Shown here: positions 47,188 through 55,109 of the stretch, in pieces
How the letters are laid out: each line of letters starts with the position of its first letter
Position numbering within the stretch: position 1 is the stretch's first letter
Assembly (NCBI RefSeq): GCF_014725735.1
Contig: NZ_CP061368.1
Span: forward strand, 1,441,225 to 1,505,224
Reading direction: 5' to 3'
Length of the DNA: 64,000 nt
Source of the DNA: Wenzhouxiangella sp. AB-CW3
Lineage (GTDB): Bacteria; Pseudomonadota; Gammaproteobacteria; Xanthomonadales; Wenzhouxiangellaceae
Position numbers and translations under genes: made by a program
The notes under the pieces: generated by a model
The model's database searches: none
Seen by the model: the letters and a program-made list of their open reading frames with translations, nothing else
Told to the model about the DNA's origin: nothing

Positions 47188-47441
47188 CCCACCTTCCCGG
47201 CGATTCCGGTTGATTTACCCTCGTAGACCGGGGTTGCATCTCCGGCGCACCCCAGCAGCCATATCAATGTCACAGCAACACCCGATAATCGCCTGATAGA
47301 ATACGCCCGCGGCGGGTGCCGCGGAGTAGCGGCAGCGACTGTCGGAAGGGGTATCTCTGTGCCATACTTGAACCCGGTGTTTTTCACGCGGGACGTATCG
47401 GGCCGGAGCCGTACAGTCAGAGCCTGAAGCACTCCGAACGT

Positions 47442-47526
47442 GCCGAGGTGGCGGAATTGGTAGACGCGCCTGGTTTAGGTCCAGGTGGGGCAACCCGTGG
47501 AGGTTCGAGTCCTCTCCTCGGCACCA
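47442..47526 (+). tRNA. tRNA-Leu (anticodon UAG)
   Basis: 85 nt including the encoded CCA. Acceptor stem GCCGAGG/CCTCGGC with discriminator A. D-arm region GGCGGAATTGGTAGACGC is typical of class II tRNAs. The anticodon stem CCTGG/CCAGG encloses TTTAGGT (anticodon TAG). The variable arm is GTGGGGCAACCC-like, and the T-arm is GGAGGTTCGAGTCCTCT. It reads CUA/CUG-type leucine codons. Accessory genes start right downstream, so its 3' end could be an integration hotspot, but no duplicated tRNA end was seen. Confidence 0.96.
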
Positions 47527-47584
47527 AAATCCCTGCAAAATCAGGGCCTTTGGGAGCCACCCAAGGGCGGTAGCGTGTCTTGAA

Positions 47585-47637
47585 GGGCAGGATCGAGGTT
47601 CTAGGGTCGAGGTTCCGGGGTAAAGAGCGGGTTCGAG
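47585..47637. repeat. G-rich heptamer-like tract (GAGGTTC/TAGGGTC)
   Basis: TCGAGGTTCTAGGGTCGAGGTTCCGGGGTAAAG-like sequence with about 14-bp double-heptamer spacing, just before the four-helix-bundle gene. It is the reverse-complement type of the tract at 48008-48040 on the other side of that gene. Confidence 0.75.
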
Positions 47638-47665
47638 GGGCCAGTTATTTGGTGGGGCGTTTGGT

Positions 47666-48013
47666 GTGAAGTTTGAGGATCTGGGTGTGTGGCGTCGGGC
47701 GGTGCGGATGAGCGCGGAGTTGTACCGATTTGCCCGCGAGCTGAACGACTGGGGCTTCCGCGATCAACTCGGCCGTTCTGGCCTGTCGATCCCGAGCAAC
47801 ATTGCAGAAGGATTCGAGCGCGAATCCAATAAGGAATGCGTCAACTTCCTCTCGTATGCCAAGGGCTCCTGCGGAGAACTGAGAACCCAAATCCTCATAG
47901 GAATAGAAGCCGGCCACATACCAAAAGAACTCGGCAACGAGTGGGTAGAAGAAACCCGAGAAATCTCCCTGATGCTCGGAGGCCTAATCAAAACCCGCAA
48001 ATCCTTCACCTAG
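47666..48013 (+). CDS. Four-helix-bundle protein (23S rRNA IVP/S23 family)
   Basis: 115 residues. The start LGVWRRAVRMSAELYRFA and the core LGRSGLSIPSNIAEGFERES are diagnostic for the S23/IVP-like four-helix-bundle family, together with LSYAKGSCGELRTQILIG. The family includes proteins encoded in 23S rRNA intervening sequences and Avd-like proteins. The function of stand-alone copies is unknown; they form pentameric or dimeric helical assemblies. GTG start at 47666. The gene is flanked by inverted heptamer tracts and lies between tRNA-Leu and ugd. A paralogue is at 58887. Confidence 0.85.
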   Translation: MKFEDLGVWRRAVRMSAELYRFARELNDWGFRDQLGRSGLSIPSNIAEGFERESNKECVNFLSYAKGSCGELRTQILIGIEAGHIPKELGNEWVEETREISLMLGGLIKTRKSFT

Positions 48014-48040
48014 CACCTCGAACCTAGCACCTCGAACCTG
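48008..48040. repeat. C-rich double-heptamer tract between the four-helix gene and ugd
   Basis: CACCTAGCACCTCGAACCTA-type units, period 7 and 14, starting in the last codons of the upstream gene and ending 5 bp before the ugd ATG. It replaces any normal ribosome site. Reverse complement in type of the tract at 47585. Confidence 0.85.
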
Positions 48041-48045
48041 ATCTT

Positions 48046-49434
48046 ATGAAAATAACCGTAATAGGAACCGGCTACGTCGGCCTCGTCACCGGCGCCTGCT
48101 TCGCCGAAGTCGGCCACGACGTGGTCTGCCTGGATATCGATCAGCACAAGATCGACCGGCTCAACCGCGGTGAAATCCCCATCTACGAGCCCGGGCTGGA
48201 AGCCATCGTCAAGAAGAACCATGCCGATGGGCGACTTGCGTTTACCACCGACACCGCCGAGGCCGTGGCGCATGGCAGGCTGCAGTTCATCGCCGTCGGC
48301 ACGCCGCCGGGCGAGGATGGTTCGGCCGACCTGCAGTACGTATTGGCCGTGGCCCGCGATATCGGTCAACACATGAACGACTTCAAGGTGGTGGTCAACA
48401 AATCCACGGTGCCGGTGGGTACCGCCTGCCGGGTTCGCGAAACGGTTCGTCATACCCTGGCCGAGCGGGGCGTCGAGCTGGACTTCGACGTGGTATCCAA
48501 CCCCGAATTCCTCAAGGAAGGTCACGCCGTCGAAGACTTCATGCGCCCCGACCGGATTGTCATTGGCACTGAAAACGGCAAGTCCACCAAGCTCATGCGC
48601 GAGGCCTACGCGCCGCTCAATCGAAATCACGACCGACTCATGGTCATGCGCACGCGTTCGGCCGAGATGACCAAGTACGCCGCCAACGCCATGCTGGCTG
48701 CTCGCATCAGTTTCATGAACGAACTGGCCAACCTGGCCGAAGTCGTCGACGCCGACATCGAAGAAGTGCGTCGGGGGATTGGCTCCGATACGCGGATCGG
48801 ATTCGACTTTCTCTATGCCGGATGCGGCTTTGGCGGGTCCTGCTTTCCCAAGGATGTCCGCGCCCTCAATCAGACCGCGCGCGAACACCTGGGGCAGCCA
48901 CTGCACATGCTTGATTCGGTGGAGTCAATTAATCAGAACCAGAAGCACATTCTGTTCGAAAAGCTGTCGCGCCACTTCAACGGCAAACTGAAAGGTCGCA
49001 CGGTTGCCTTGTGGGGGCTGGCCTTCAAGCCCAATACCGACGACATGCGCGAAGCCCCCAGCCTGGTGCTGATCGACCAGCTCACCCGCGCCGGAGCGCA
49101 CATCCGGGCGTTCGACCCGGTGGCCATGGAAGCCTCCCGCGAACTGCTGTCAGACCATGACAACATCGAATTCGTCACCAGCGCCCGCTCGGCCACCGAA
49201 CAGGCCGATGCCCTGCTTATCGTGACGGAGTGGTCGGAGTTCAAGGCGCCGGATTTCGAGCGCATCCGTCAGTCCCTGAAAGAGCCGGTCATCTTCGACG
49301 GCCGCAACCTGTTCGAACCCGACGAGATGCGCGAACTGGGGTTCCACTACGAGGGCATAGGCCGCCTGCCTTCGGCAAGCGTGCCGGAAAGCCTTCAATC
49401 TGTCGACGCCAGCCAGCGTCGATCCAATTCCTGA
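48046..49434 (+). CDS. ugd: UDP-glucose 6-dehydrogenase
   Basis: 462 residues. N-terminal NAD-binding motif [19 protein letters not shown], conserved [26 protein letters not shown], and the catalytic-Cys motif [13 protein letters not shown]. The C-terminal UDP-binding domain contains [18 protein letters not shown]. It oxidises UDP-glucose twice to UDP-glucuronate in the cytoplasm. The ATG at 48046 has no Shine-Dalgarno; the leader is a heptamer tract. It is 12 bp upstream of wbpA and supplies the substrate for the epimerase at 52382. Confidence 0.96.
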   Translation: MKITVIGTGYVGLVTGACFAEVGHDVVCLDIDQHKIDRLNRGEIPIYEPGLEAIVKKNHADGRLAFTTDTAEAVAHGRLQFIAVGTPPGEDGSADLQYVLAVARDIGQHMNDFKVVVNKSTVPVGTACRVRETVRHTLAERGVELDFDVVSNPEFLKEGHAVEDFMRPDRIVIGTENGKSTKLMREAYAPLNRNHDRLMVMRTRSAEMTKYAANAMLAARISFMNELANLAEVVDADIEEVRRGIGSDTRIGFDFLYAGCGFGGSCFPKDVRALNQTAREHLGQPLHMLDSVESINQNQKHILFEKLSRHFNGKLKGRTVALWGLAFKPNTDDMREAPSLVLIDQLTRAGAHIRAFDPVAMEASRELLSDHDNIEFVTSARSATEQADALLIVTEWSEFKAPDFERIRQSLKEPVIFDGRNLFEPDEMRELGFHYEGIGRLPSASVPESLQSVDASQRRSNS

Positions 49435-49446
49435 GAGTGAAAGACC

Positions 49447-50757
49447 ATGAGTAGCCTTGAGAATTTCAAATCGCGCATTTCCAACCGCAGTGCTGTTGTC
49501 GGCATCATCGGCCTTGGATATGTCGGGCTACCACTGGTCTTCCGCTTTGCCGAGCAGGGATTTCGGGTGCTGGGTTTCGATATCGATCCGGAAAAGATAG
49601 CGCAACTGAACGCCGGCAAGAGCTACATCAAGCACCTGACCGACGACAAGGTGGTCACGGCCATCGAACAGGGTTTTGAAGCGACCACGGATGCCGGCCG
49701 GGCAGGCGAGGTCGATGCTCTCCTGATCTGTGTGCCGACGCCATTGACCGCCAACCGCGAGCCGAACATGCGCTTTGTGCGCGACACCATGGAAACCTTT
49801 GCTCCGCACCTGCGCAAGGGTCAGATGGTATCGCTGGAATCGACAACTTATCCGGGCACGACCGAGGAGGAAGTTCGCCCGTGCATCGAGGCACAGGGAC
49901 TGAAAGTCGGGGCCGACATTTTTCTGGTTTACTCTCCCGAGCGCGAAGATCCGGCCAATGCCAATTTCACCACCCGCACCATCCCCAAGGTGTGCGGCGG
50001 CAGCACGGATGACTGTCTGCAAGCCGGAGTGGCCTTGTACGAAGTGGTCATCGATCAAGTGGTTCCGGTCAGCTGCACTCGAGCTGCCGAAATGACCAAG
50101 CTGCTCGAGAACATCCACCGTGCGGTCAACATCGGCCTGGTCAACGAGATGAAGATGGTGGCCGATCGCATGGGCATCGACATCTATGAAGTCATTGGCG
50201 CGGCCGCCACCAAGCCATTTGGTTTCGTGCCGTACTACCCGGGCCCCGGCCTGGGCGGCCACTGCATTCCCATCGACCCGTTCTACCTGACCTGGAAGGC
50301 GCGCGAATACGGCATCAACACCCGCTTCATCGAACTGGCCGGGGAAGTCAACAGCAACATGCCCGCGTGGGTGTACCGCAAGGTCGCGGGCGCGCTCAAT
50401 GATCAGACCAAGTCGATTCGGGGCCGCAAGATCCTCATACTGGGCATCGCCTACAAGAAGAACGTCGACGACCCGCGCGAGTCTCCCGCCATGGTGCTGA
50501 TGGAAATGCTGCGAGACAGCGGCGCGGTATTGGGTTATTCCGACCCTCACGTCCCGCATTTCCCGAAAATGCGTGAACACGAGTTCGACCTGAGCAGTGA
50601 AGAACTGAACAGCAATACGCTCAGCCAGGCCGATTGCGTGGTCATCATTACCGACCACGACGCCTTCGACTACGAACTGATCGCTCGACACGCCAACCCC
50701 ATCGTCGACACCCGCGGCCGCATCCCAAACGGGACACCCGGCCTGGTAAGAGCCTGA
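49447..50757 (+). CDS. wbpA: UDP-N-acetylglucosamine 6-dehydrogenase (WbpA-like)
   Basis: 436 residues, strikingly like Pseudomonas WbpA through its whole length: [68 protein letters not shown] (catalytic Cys) and [17 protein letters not shown]. It converts UDP-GlcNAc to UDP-GlcNAcA, a precursor for uronamide-type O-antigen or capsule sugars. WecC-type enzymes on UDP-ManNAc are a more distant alternative; that is worth noting because wecB is 2.4 kb away. Co-transcribed with ugd. Confidence 0.92.
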   Translation: MSSLENFKSRISNRSAVVGIIGLGYVGLPLVFRFAEQGFRVLGFDIDPEKIAQLNAGKSYIKHLTDDKVVTAIEQGFEATTDAGRAGEVDALLICVPTPLTANREPNMRFVRDTMETFAPHLRKGQMVSLESTTYPGTTEEEVRPCIEAQGLKVGADIFLVYSPEREDPANANFTTRTIPKVCGGSTDDCLQAGVALYEVVIDQVVPVSCTRAAEMTKLLENIHRAVNIGLVNEMKMVADRMGIDIYEVIGAAATKPFGFVPYYPGPGLGGHCIPIDPFYLTWKAREYGINTRFIELAGEVNSNMPAWVYRKVAGALNDQTKSIRGRKILILGIAYKKNVDDPRESPAMVLMEMLRDSGAVLGYSDPHVPHFPKMREHEFDLSSEELNSNTLSQADCVVIITDHDAFDYELIARHANPIVDTRGRIPNGTPGLVRA

Positions 50758-50826
50758 AAGCCGAACGTTTCGATCGGTGCGGCGTGGTTCCCGCGGCGCC
50801 ATTAGCGGGGCAGTGCATCATTCACC

Positions 50827-50939
50827 GTGCGAGGTCCCGGATAAATGCTGCGCATTTTCCGGGACGACGTTGAAGGGGGCGGAACGACATCATCCCGTCG
50901 CCCCGGAATCGGCGACAGCCGATATCCGGGGCCTCGCAC
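50827..50939 (-). repeat. Composite bipartite REP element
   Basis: Read on the plus strand: GTGCGAGGTCCCGGATAAAT, a first hairpin around TGCTGCGCA, CGACG, a short spacer, CGTCG, a second hairpin CCCCGGAATCGGC-GACA-GCCGATATCCGGGG, then CCTCGCAC. The outer ends pair too. It shows the full two-hairpin plan most clearly. Confidence 0.9.
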
Positions 50940-51005
50940 CTGACCAGTTGGCACGGCACGCGCCCTCGCACCTGGCCGATTAGCGGCACCAACGCGAAAA
51001 GCAGT

Positions 51006-51011
51006 TAAACT
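51006..51011 (+). promoter_or_regulatory. Candidate -10 of mntA-1 (leaderless), shared with mntA-2
   Basis: TAAACT lies six bases before the ATG, so transcription would start at or next to the start codon. The surrounding 40 bp (CACCAACGCGAAAAGCAG, then TTAAACTGG and TCATGCGCCTGA) are repeated almost exactly before the second mntA, with TAAACT at 53716-53721. No -35 was recognised. Confidence 0.4.
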
Positions 51012-51017
51012 GGCGTC

Positions 51018-51317
51018 ATGCGCCTGAACCCCAAGCAAATCCAGACCATCAAGCAGGCAACGGCCGATATCTTCGGCCCGGATGCGCGCGTGTGGCTGTT
51101 CGGTTCGCGTGCCGACGATAGCCGCCGGGGCGGTGACGTCGACCTGATGGTTGAAACCGACAAAGCGCCGGACAACCCAGCCCTGCTGGCTGCTCGGCTG
51201 TCAGCACGTGTTTCCCGTAGCATGTACGGTCGCCGTGTTGATGTCGTCGTGCATGCCCCCGGCTTTCCGGAAATGCCGATTCATGCGGCAGCGCGCACAC
51301 AGGGTGTCCGGCTATGA
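51018..51317 (+). CDS. mntA: MntA-type nucleotidyltransferase antitoxin, copy 1
   Basis: 99 residues, a minimal nucleotidyltransferase: WLFGSRADDSRRGGDVDLMV carries the GSX9DXD signature, and a third carboxylate lies in RRVDVVVHA. In characterised MntA-HepT pairs the MNT protein adds AMP units to a Tyr of the HEPN toxin and so neutralises it. The gene overlaps hepT by 4 nt. Its upstream 60 bp are shared with the second pair at 53728, so the modules are paralogues by duplication of a common ancestor. REP elements lie on both sides. Confidence 0.88.
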   Translation: MRLNPKQIQTIKQATADIFGPDARVWLFGSRADDSRRGGDVDLMVETDKAPDNPALLAARLSARVSRSMYGRRVDVVVHAPGFPEMPIHAAARTQGVRL

Positions 51318-51793
51318 CCGAGCGAAGCAACGACATGGAGCGCCTGCGGTTCCTGGCGCGAGTGATCGAAGGCGAAACCAGAAATCTCGAGGCCACCAAT
51401 GCACGTTTGTTCAGCGAACCGTTCACAGCAGAAGCTGCCGAGCGGCTCGACGAAGACCAGGCACTTTCCGAACGGGTCGATGCCTTCGTGGCTCGCTTCA
51501 GCCGCCTGCAGGACACCCTGGGAGACAAGCTGCTGCCGGCCTTGCTGAAAGCCCTGGGCGAAGAACGAGCCCTGCTGATCGATCGCCTGGACACGGCCGA
51601 GAAACTGGGCTGGATTGAATCCAGCGAGCAATGGATGGTCATTCGTCAGCTTCGCAATCAGATGATTCATGAATACATCGAAGACTCAACAGTTCTTGCC
51701 GAAGCACTTCAAGCTGGCCATGACTACGTGGAAGAACTGACCAACGCAGCCAGAAATATGCTGGGCGAACTGGAAAAACGAGGCTGGAAGTAA
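51314..51793 (+). CDS. hepT: HepT-type HEPN ribonuclease toxin, copy 1
   Basis: 159 residues, all helical. The HEPN active motif RX4HXY is RNQMIHEY (Arg, His, Tyr all present) inside VIRQLRNQMIHEYIEDS. The Tyr is the residue AMPylated by MntA in studied systems. HEPN toxins cleave RNA (tRNA or mRNA). ATGA overlap with mntA makes it the second gene of the pair. About 590 bp of REP/dispersed-repeat DNA follow. Confidence 0.87.
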   Translation: MTERSNDMERLRFLARVIEGETRNLEATNARLFSEPFTAEAAERLDEDQALSERVDAFVARFSRLQDTLGDKLLPALLKALGEERALLIDRLDTAEKLGWIESSEQWMVIRQLRNQMIHEYIEDSTVLAEALQAGHDYVEELTNAARNMLGELEKRGWK

Positions 51794-51840
51794 AGCCAAG
51801 ATCAATGTAGCGCCTTCGCTCCAAAAGCGAAACCCAACCC

Positions 51841-51954
51841 CGTCGCCCCGGCCGGAGCGAAGCGCAGGCAATGGAGGAAGTCTGGTTTTCGCCGTCAGGC
51901 GAAAGAAGGACTTCCGGAATGCCGTTAAGCGCGTGGAGAGCCGGGGCCTCGCAC
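51841..51954 (-). repeat. 140-bp dispersed repeat, copy 3 (inverted, shorter)
   Basis: CGTCGCCCCGGCCGGAGCGA to GGGGCCTCGCAC is the reverse complement of the first 114 bp of 37704-37843 with only a few differences. It includes the TTTCGCC-TGAC-GGCGAAA hairpin read from the other strand. The remainder of the 51794-52381 gap is REP sequence and shows no gene. Confidence 0.9.
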
Positions 51955-51990
51955 CCATCCGATTTGCACGGCTCAGAGCAGAACCCCACC

Positions 51991-52253
51991 GTGCGAGATC
52001 CCGGATAAATGCTGCGCATTTTCCGGGACGACATTGGGGGAGTCGGGGCGACGATGGGATAGCCGGGACGACCGTGGAACAGCCGGGACAACCTAGTAAC
52101 CGTCGCCCCGGAATCGCCGCCAGCCGATATCCGAGGCCTCGCACCTATCAGACTGGCACGGCGCAGGAGTAGCCCGGCCTTGCATGGCCGGGGATTCTGG
52201 GCGGTGGCCGTTCAGCAGGGTCCCGGATAAATGCTGTGCATTTTCCGGGACGA
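51991..52253 (-). repeat. Cluster of REP elements between hepT-1 and the epimerase
   Basis: GTGCGAGATCCCGGATAAAT REP at 51991-52032. Second-type hairpin CCCCGGAATCGCCGCCAGCC...CCGAGGCCTCGCAC at 52101-52144. AGCCCGGCCTTGCATGGCCG hairpin near 52172-52192. Another REP, GGTCCCGGATAAATGCTGTG, at 52218-52253. Confidence 0.88.
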
Positions 52254-52381
52254 CATTGGGACGGCCGGAACGACACTGAGGCAGGGCGACAATGGGGAAG
52301 GGGACTGCGTCCCAAAACATGAAACGGCGTGTCTTCACTTTCGAAGGCATAGGACCAACCATCTCAACGAGTGTCTGATCA

Positions 52382-53404
52382 ATGGCGCCCAACAGCAGAC
52401 CCACACTGGTAACCGGAACCGCCGGCTTCATCGGCAGCCATGTCACCCTGAAACTCCTGGGACAGGGGCACCAGGTGATCGGGATCGACAACCTCAACAA
52501 CTACTATGACCCGCAGTTGAAGGCTGATCGGCTAAAGCAGTTCGAGAACCACCCGGGCTACACACACTACACATGCGACCTGGCTGATCGCACAGCCGTG
52601 GAGTCCATATTTTCGGACCACCTGCCAGGCCGCGTAGTCCACCTGGCAGCCCAGGCCGGTGTTCGCTACGCAGCCGAGAACCCCCATGTTTACGTCAGCA
52701 GCAACGTCACCGGCACACTGCATATCCTGGAAGGCTGCCGGCACCACGGCACCGAGCACCTGGTCTTCGCATCCACCAGCTCAGTCTACGGCGCCAATAC
52801 CCACATGCCGTTGGCCGAAGAACAGTCAACCGAGCACCCGTTGACGCTGTACGCGGCCACCAAGAAAGCCAATGAGATGATGGCTCACTCCTACGCCCAT
52901 CTCTACGGCATTCCTGCCAGCGGGCTCAGATTCTTCACCGTCTACGGCCCCTGGGGCAGACCGGATATGGCATTGTTTCTTTTTACGCGAGCGATCCTTG
53001 CCGACGACCCCATACAGGTCTTCAACCATGGCCATCACAAGCGCAGCTTCACCTACATAGACGATATTGTCGAAGGGGTCGTTCGAGTCCTCGGCAAACC
53101 TCCCGAGACAGACCCGAACTGGCAAGGCGAGCATCCCAACCCGCAAACCAGCGGGGTGGCGCCCTATCGCATATACAACATCGGCAACGAGCAAAGCGTG
53201 GAGCTGATGCGCTACATCGAGGTGCTGGAAGAAAACCTGGGCAAAAGTGCCACCATGGAAATGCTGCCCCTGCAGCCCGGCGACATCCCCGAAACCCAAT
53301 GCGACGTCGCCGACCTGGCCCGGGCCACAGGCTACACACCCAAAGTCTCCGTTGAAGAAGGCGTGGCAGCCTTCGTGGACTGGTATCGAAGCTACTATCA
53401 CTAG
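52382..53404 (+). CDS. NAD-dependent UDP-glucuronate 4-epimerase (SDR family)
   Basis: 340 residues. LVTGTAGFIGSHVTLKLL is the Rossmann glycine motif and GIDNLNNYYDPQLK is typical of the GlcA 4-epimerase subfamily. ASTSSVYG supplies the catalytic Ser/Thr and LYAATKKANEMMAHSYAHLY the YxxxK pair with the subfamily's TKKANE sequence. It converts UDP-GlcA (from Ugd) to UDP-GalA. It is separated from ugd/wbpA by the first MntA/HepT pair and REPs, suggesting that TA insertion split a sugar operon. No strong ribosome site seen; the ATG at 52382 is the only start that keeps the glycine motif at the N-terminus. Confidence 0.92.
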   Translation: MAPNSRPTLVTGTAGFIGSHVTLKLLGQGHQVIGIDNLNNYYDPQLKADRLKQFENHPGYTHYTCDLADRTAVESIFSDHLPGRVVHLAAQAGVRYAAENPHVYVSSNVTGTLHILEGCRHHGTEHLVFASTSSVYGANTHMPLAEEQSTEHPLTLYAATKKANEMMAHSYAHLYGIPASGLRFFTVYGPWGRPDMALFLFTRAILADDPIQVFNHGHHKRSFTYIDDIVEGVVRVLGKPPETDPNWQGEHPNPQTSGVAPYRIYNIGNEQSVELMRYIEVLEENLGKSATMEMLPLQPGDIPETQCDVADLARATGYTPKVSVEEGVAAFVDWYRSYYH

Positions 53405-53422
53405 GGCGGGGTGGCACAACCC

Positions 53423-53577
53423 ACCGTGCGAGATCCCGGATAAATGCTTCGCATTTTCCGGGACGACGATGGGGGAGTGGCCGGGACGACCCAACCCCGC
53501 CACCCCGTAATCTCCCCGTCGCCCCGGCCGGAGCGAAGCGTAGAGCCGGGGCCTCGCACCCATCCGATTGGCACGGC
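53423..53577. repeat. 155-bp direct repeat, left copy
   Basis: From ACCGTGCGAGATCCC to CCATCCGATTGGCACGGC. It matches 54621-54775 at 154 of 155 positions (one G/A difference at the first hairpin's end). Each copy is a composite element: a REP hairpin with TGCTTCGCA loop plus the GCCCCGGC/GCCGGGGC hairpin. The pair brackets the second mntA-hepT module. Confidence 0.95.
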
Positions 53578-53594
53578 GCAGAGCAGAACCCCTG

Positions 53595-53638
53595 CGTGCG
53601 GGATCCCGGATCAATGCTGCGCATTTTCCGGGACGACG
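53595..53638 (-). repeat. REP element (GTGCGGGATCCCGGATCAAT variant)
   Basis: The same hairpin type with two substitutions, followed by CGACGTTGGGAAAGCCGGAG. It leads into the shared mntA upstream region. Confidence 0.85.
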
Positions 53639-53727
53639 TTGGGAAAGCCGGAGCGCCCATGGGACAGCCGGAGCCCCGCACCTGGCCGACTGGCAGCACC
53701 AACGCGAAAAGCAGTTAAACTGGCATC

Positions 53728-54030
53728 ATGCGCCTGAGTACCGAACAGGTTGAAATCATCAAGCAAACGGCTTCCGAAGCTTTTGGCGACGATGTTCGTG
53801 TATGGCTGTTTGGATCGCGTCTGGACGACAGTCGTCGGGGCGGAGATATTGATTTGCTCATCGAGGCTCCCGGACGTGATTCCCGGGAATTGGCCCGGGC
53901 GCGCATTCGATTTCTCGCTCGACTCAAGCTTAAACTGGGTGATCGGCGCATCGACGTAATTGCTTCTTCCGGGCAAACACCCGTGCCCCACATTGTGAAG
54001 ATTGCCCGACAAACCGGAACTCCGCTGTGA
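53728..54030 (+). CDS. mntA: MntA-type nucleotidyltransferase antitoxin, copy 2
   Basis: 100 residues, about half identical to the copy at 51018: VWLFGSRLDDSRRGGDIDLLI (GSX9DXD) and DRRIDVIASS for the third acid. It starts MRLSTEQVEIIKQTASEAFG, against MRLNPKQIQTIKQATADIFG in copy 1. The upstream region, including the TAAACT six bases before the ATG, is nearly the same in both. The protein has diverged far more than the upstream DNA, which suggests the control region is conserved by gene conversion or selection. ATGA-type overlap with hepT-2 (GTGA). Confidence 0.87.
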   Translation: MRLSTEQVEIIKQTASEAFGDDVRVWLFGSRLDDSRRGGDIDLLIEAPGRDSRELARARIRFLARLKLKLGDRRIDVIASSGQTPVPHIVKIARQTGTPL

Positions 54031-54509
54031 ATCGTTCAGAGATTCAAAAATTCCAACTGGAGCCTGCAAAGCGAGAGTGCGAGCTGCACTTGAAGCGACT
54101 GGACTATGCCGCCGACAAGTTGGCTGGTCTGATTCCCGTGGATTCAGCACAATGGATGGAGCTTGACGAAGAGACAATAGCCAGCATCGATCAGCTTCTG
54201 TTTCGCTTCGTCAAGCTACAGGATGCTGTTGGGAGGCGGTTGTTTCCGTCCATTTTGAAGGTCGTGGAAGAGTGGGATGAGACTGAACCCTTCATTGACA
54301 AGCTGAATCGCCTGGAAAAGCTTGGAGTCCTTGAGTCTGCCGTGCAGTGGAGCGAGCTTCGAGAATTGCGAAACCGCGCCACTCATGAATATCCAGACTC
54401 CCCGGAACAGAATGCAGCGAATCTGAATCTGGTCTTTGAAGCACTGTCAGAATTGCGGCAGATCCTCGAAACTGCGCTGAAATACAGCGAGAGATATGTC
54501 TCTGCCTGA
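54027..54509 (+). CDS. hepT: HepT-type HEPN ribonuclease toxin, copy 2
   Basis: 160 residues. The RX4HXY motif is RNRATHEY within SELRELRNRATHEYPDS. The protein is otherwise helical, with a DQLLFRFVKLQDAVGRRLFP segment that aligns with DAFVARFSRLQDTLGDKLLP of copy 1. It starts with a GTG at 54027 overlapping the mntA stop. The module is bracketed by 155-bp direct repeats, so it could be excised or amplified by homologous recombination. Confidence 0.86.
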   Translation: MNRSEIQKFQLEPAKRECELHLKRLDYAADKLAGLIPVDSAQWMELDEETIASIDQLLFRFVKLQDAVGRRLFPSILKVVEEWDETEPFIDKLNRLEKLGVLESAVQWSELRELRNRATHEYPDSPEQNAANLNLVFEALSELRQILETALKYSERYVSA

Positions 54510-54620
54510 CACTAGATTGAATATGCAGAAACTTGGGATTTTCCCGTAGCATCATGACCCGTCGCGGATGATGTCACGACCTGTGTCATGTCGACCGAAT
54601 ATCTGGATGAGTCAACCTTC

Positions 54621-54775
54621 ACCGTGCGAGATCCCGGATAAATGCTTCGCATTTTCCGGAACGACGATGGGGGAGTGGCCGGGACGACCCAACCCCGCCA
54701 CCCCGTAATCTCCCCGTCGCCCCGGCCGGAGCGAAGCGTAGAGCCGGGGCCTCGCACCCATCCGATTGGCACGGC
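54621..54775. repeat. 155-bp direct repeat, right copy
   Basis: Near-identical partner of 53423-53577, 1198 bp apart. The AT-rich 90 bp between it and the phd gene at 54870 (CAAACAAACCAGACTAAGCA region) has no other feature and must hold that gene's promoter. Confidence 0.95.
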
Positions 54776-54869
54776 AACCGGGTAGCCACAACAGATTCGA
54801 CTGATTGCATCAGTAAACCAAACAAACCAGACTAAGCAAACTAGGTCGCTCCGTCATCTACCCGCATAA

Positions 54870-55109
54870 ATGGACACCATCAACATCCACGAAGCCAAGA
54901 CACACCTCTCGCGCCTGGTCGAGAAAGCCGCCCGGGGTGAAAGCTTCATCATCGCCAAGGCCGGCAAGCCAATGGTGCGCGTGAGCGCCCTGGACAGCCC
55001 CAGCGTCGAGAATCGCCAGCGGGTCGGTTTCCTGAAAGGCCGCATCGAAGTGCCTGACGACTTCGACGAGATGGGCGAAGACGACCTCTCCCGAATGTTC
55101 GAGCAGTGA
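54870..55109 (+). CDS. Phd/YefM-family antitoxin
   Basis: 79 residues. TINIHEAKTHLSRLVEKAARGESFIIAKAGKPMVRV is the classic Phd/YefM N-terminal DNA-binding fold; an acidic, flexible C-terminus (DDFDEMGEDDLSRMFEQ) is the toxin-binding part. The overlap with the PIN gene start (GTGA) marks a type II pair. Since the PIN partner is interrupted by stop codons, this antitoxin may be a relic or may counter toxins encoded elsewhere. Confidence 0.88.
   Translation: MDTINIHEAKTHLSRLVEKAARGESFIIAKAGKPMVRVSALDSPSVENRQRVGFLKGRIEVPDDFDEMGEDDLSRMFEQ

Noticed and set aside
47442-47637. Integrative element attachment site at tRNA-Leu
   Set aside because: No integrase gene and no second copy of the tRNA 3' end in the window. 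It remains only a possibility.
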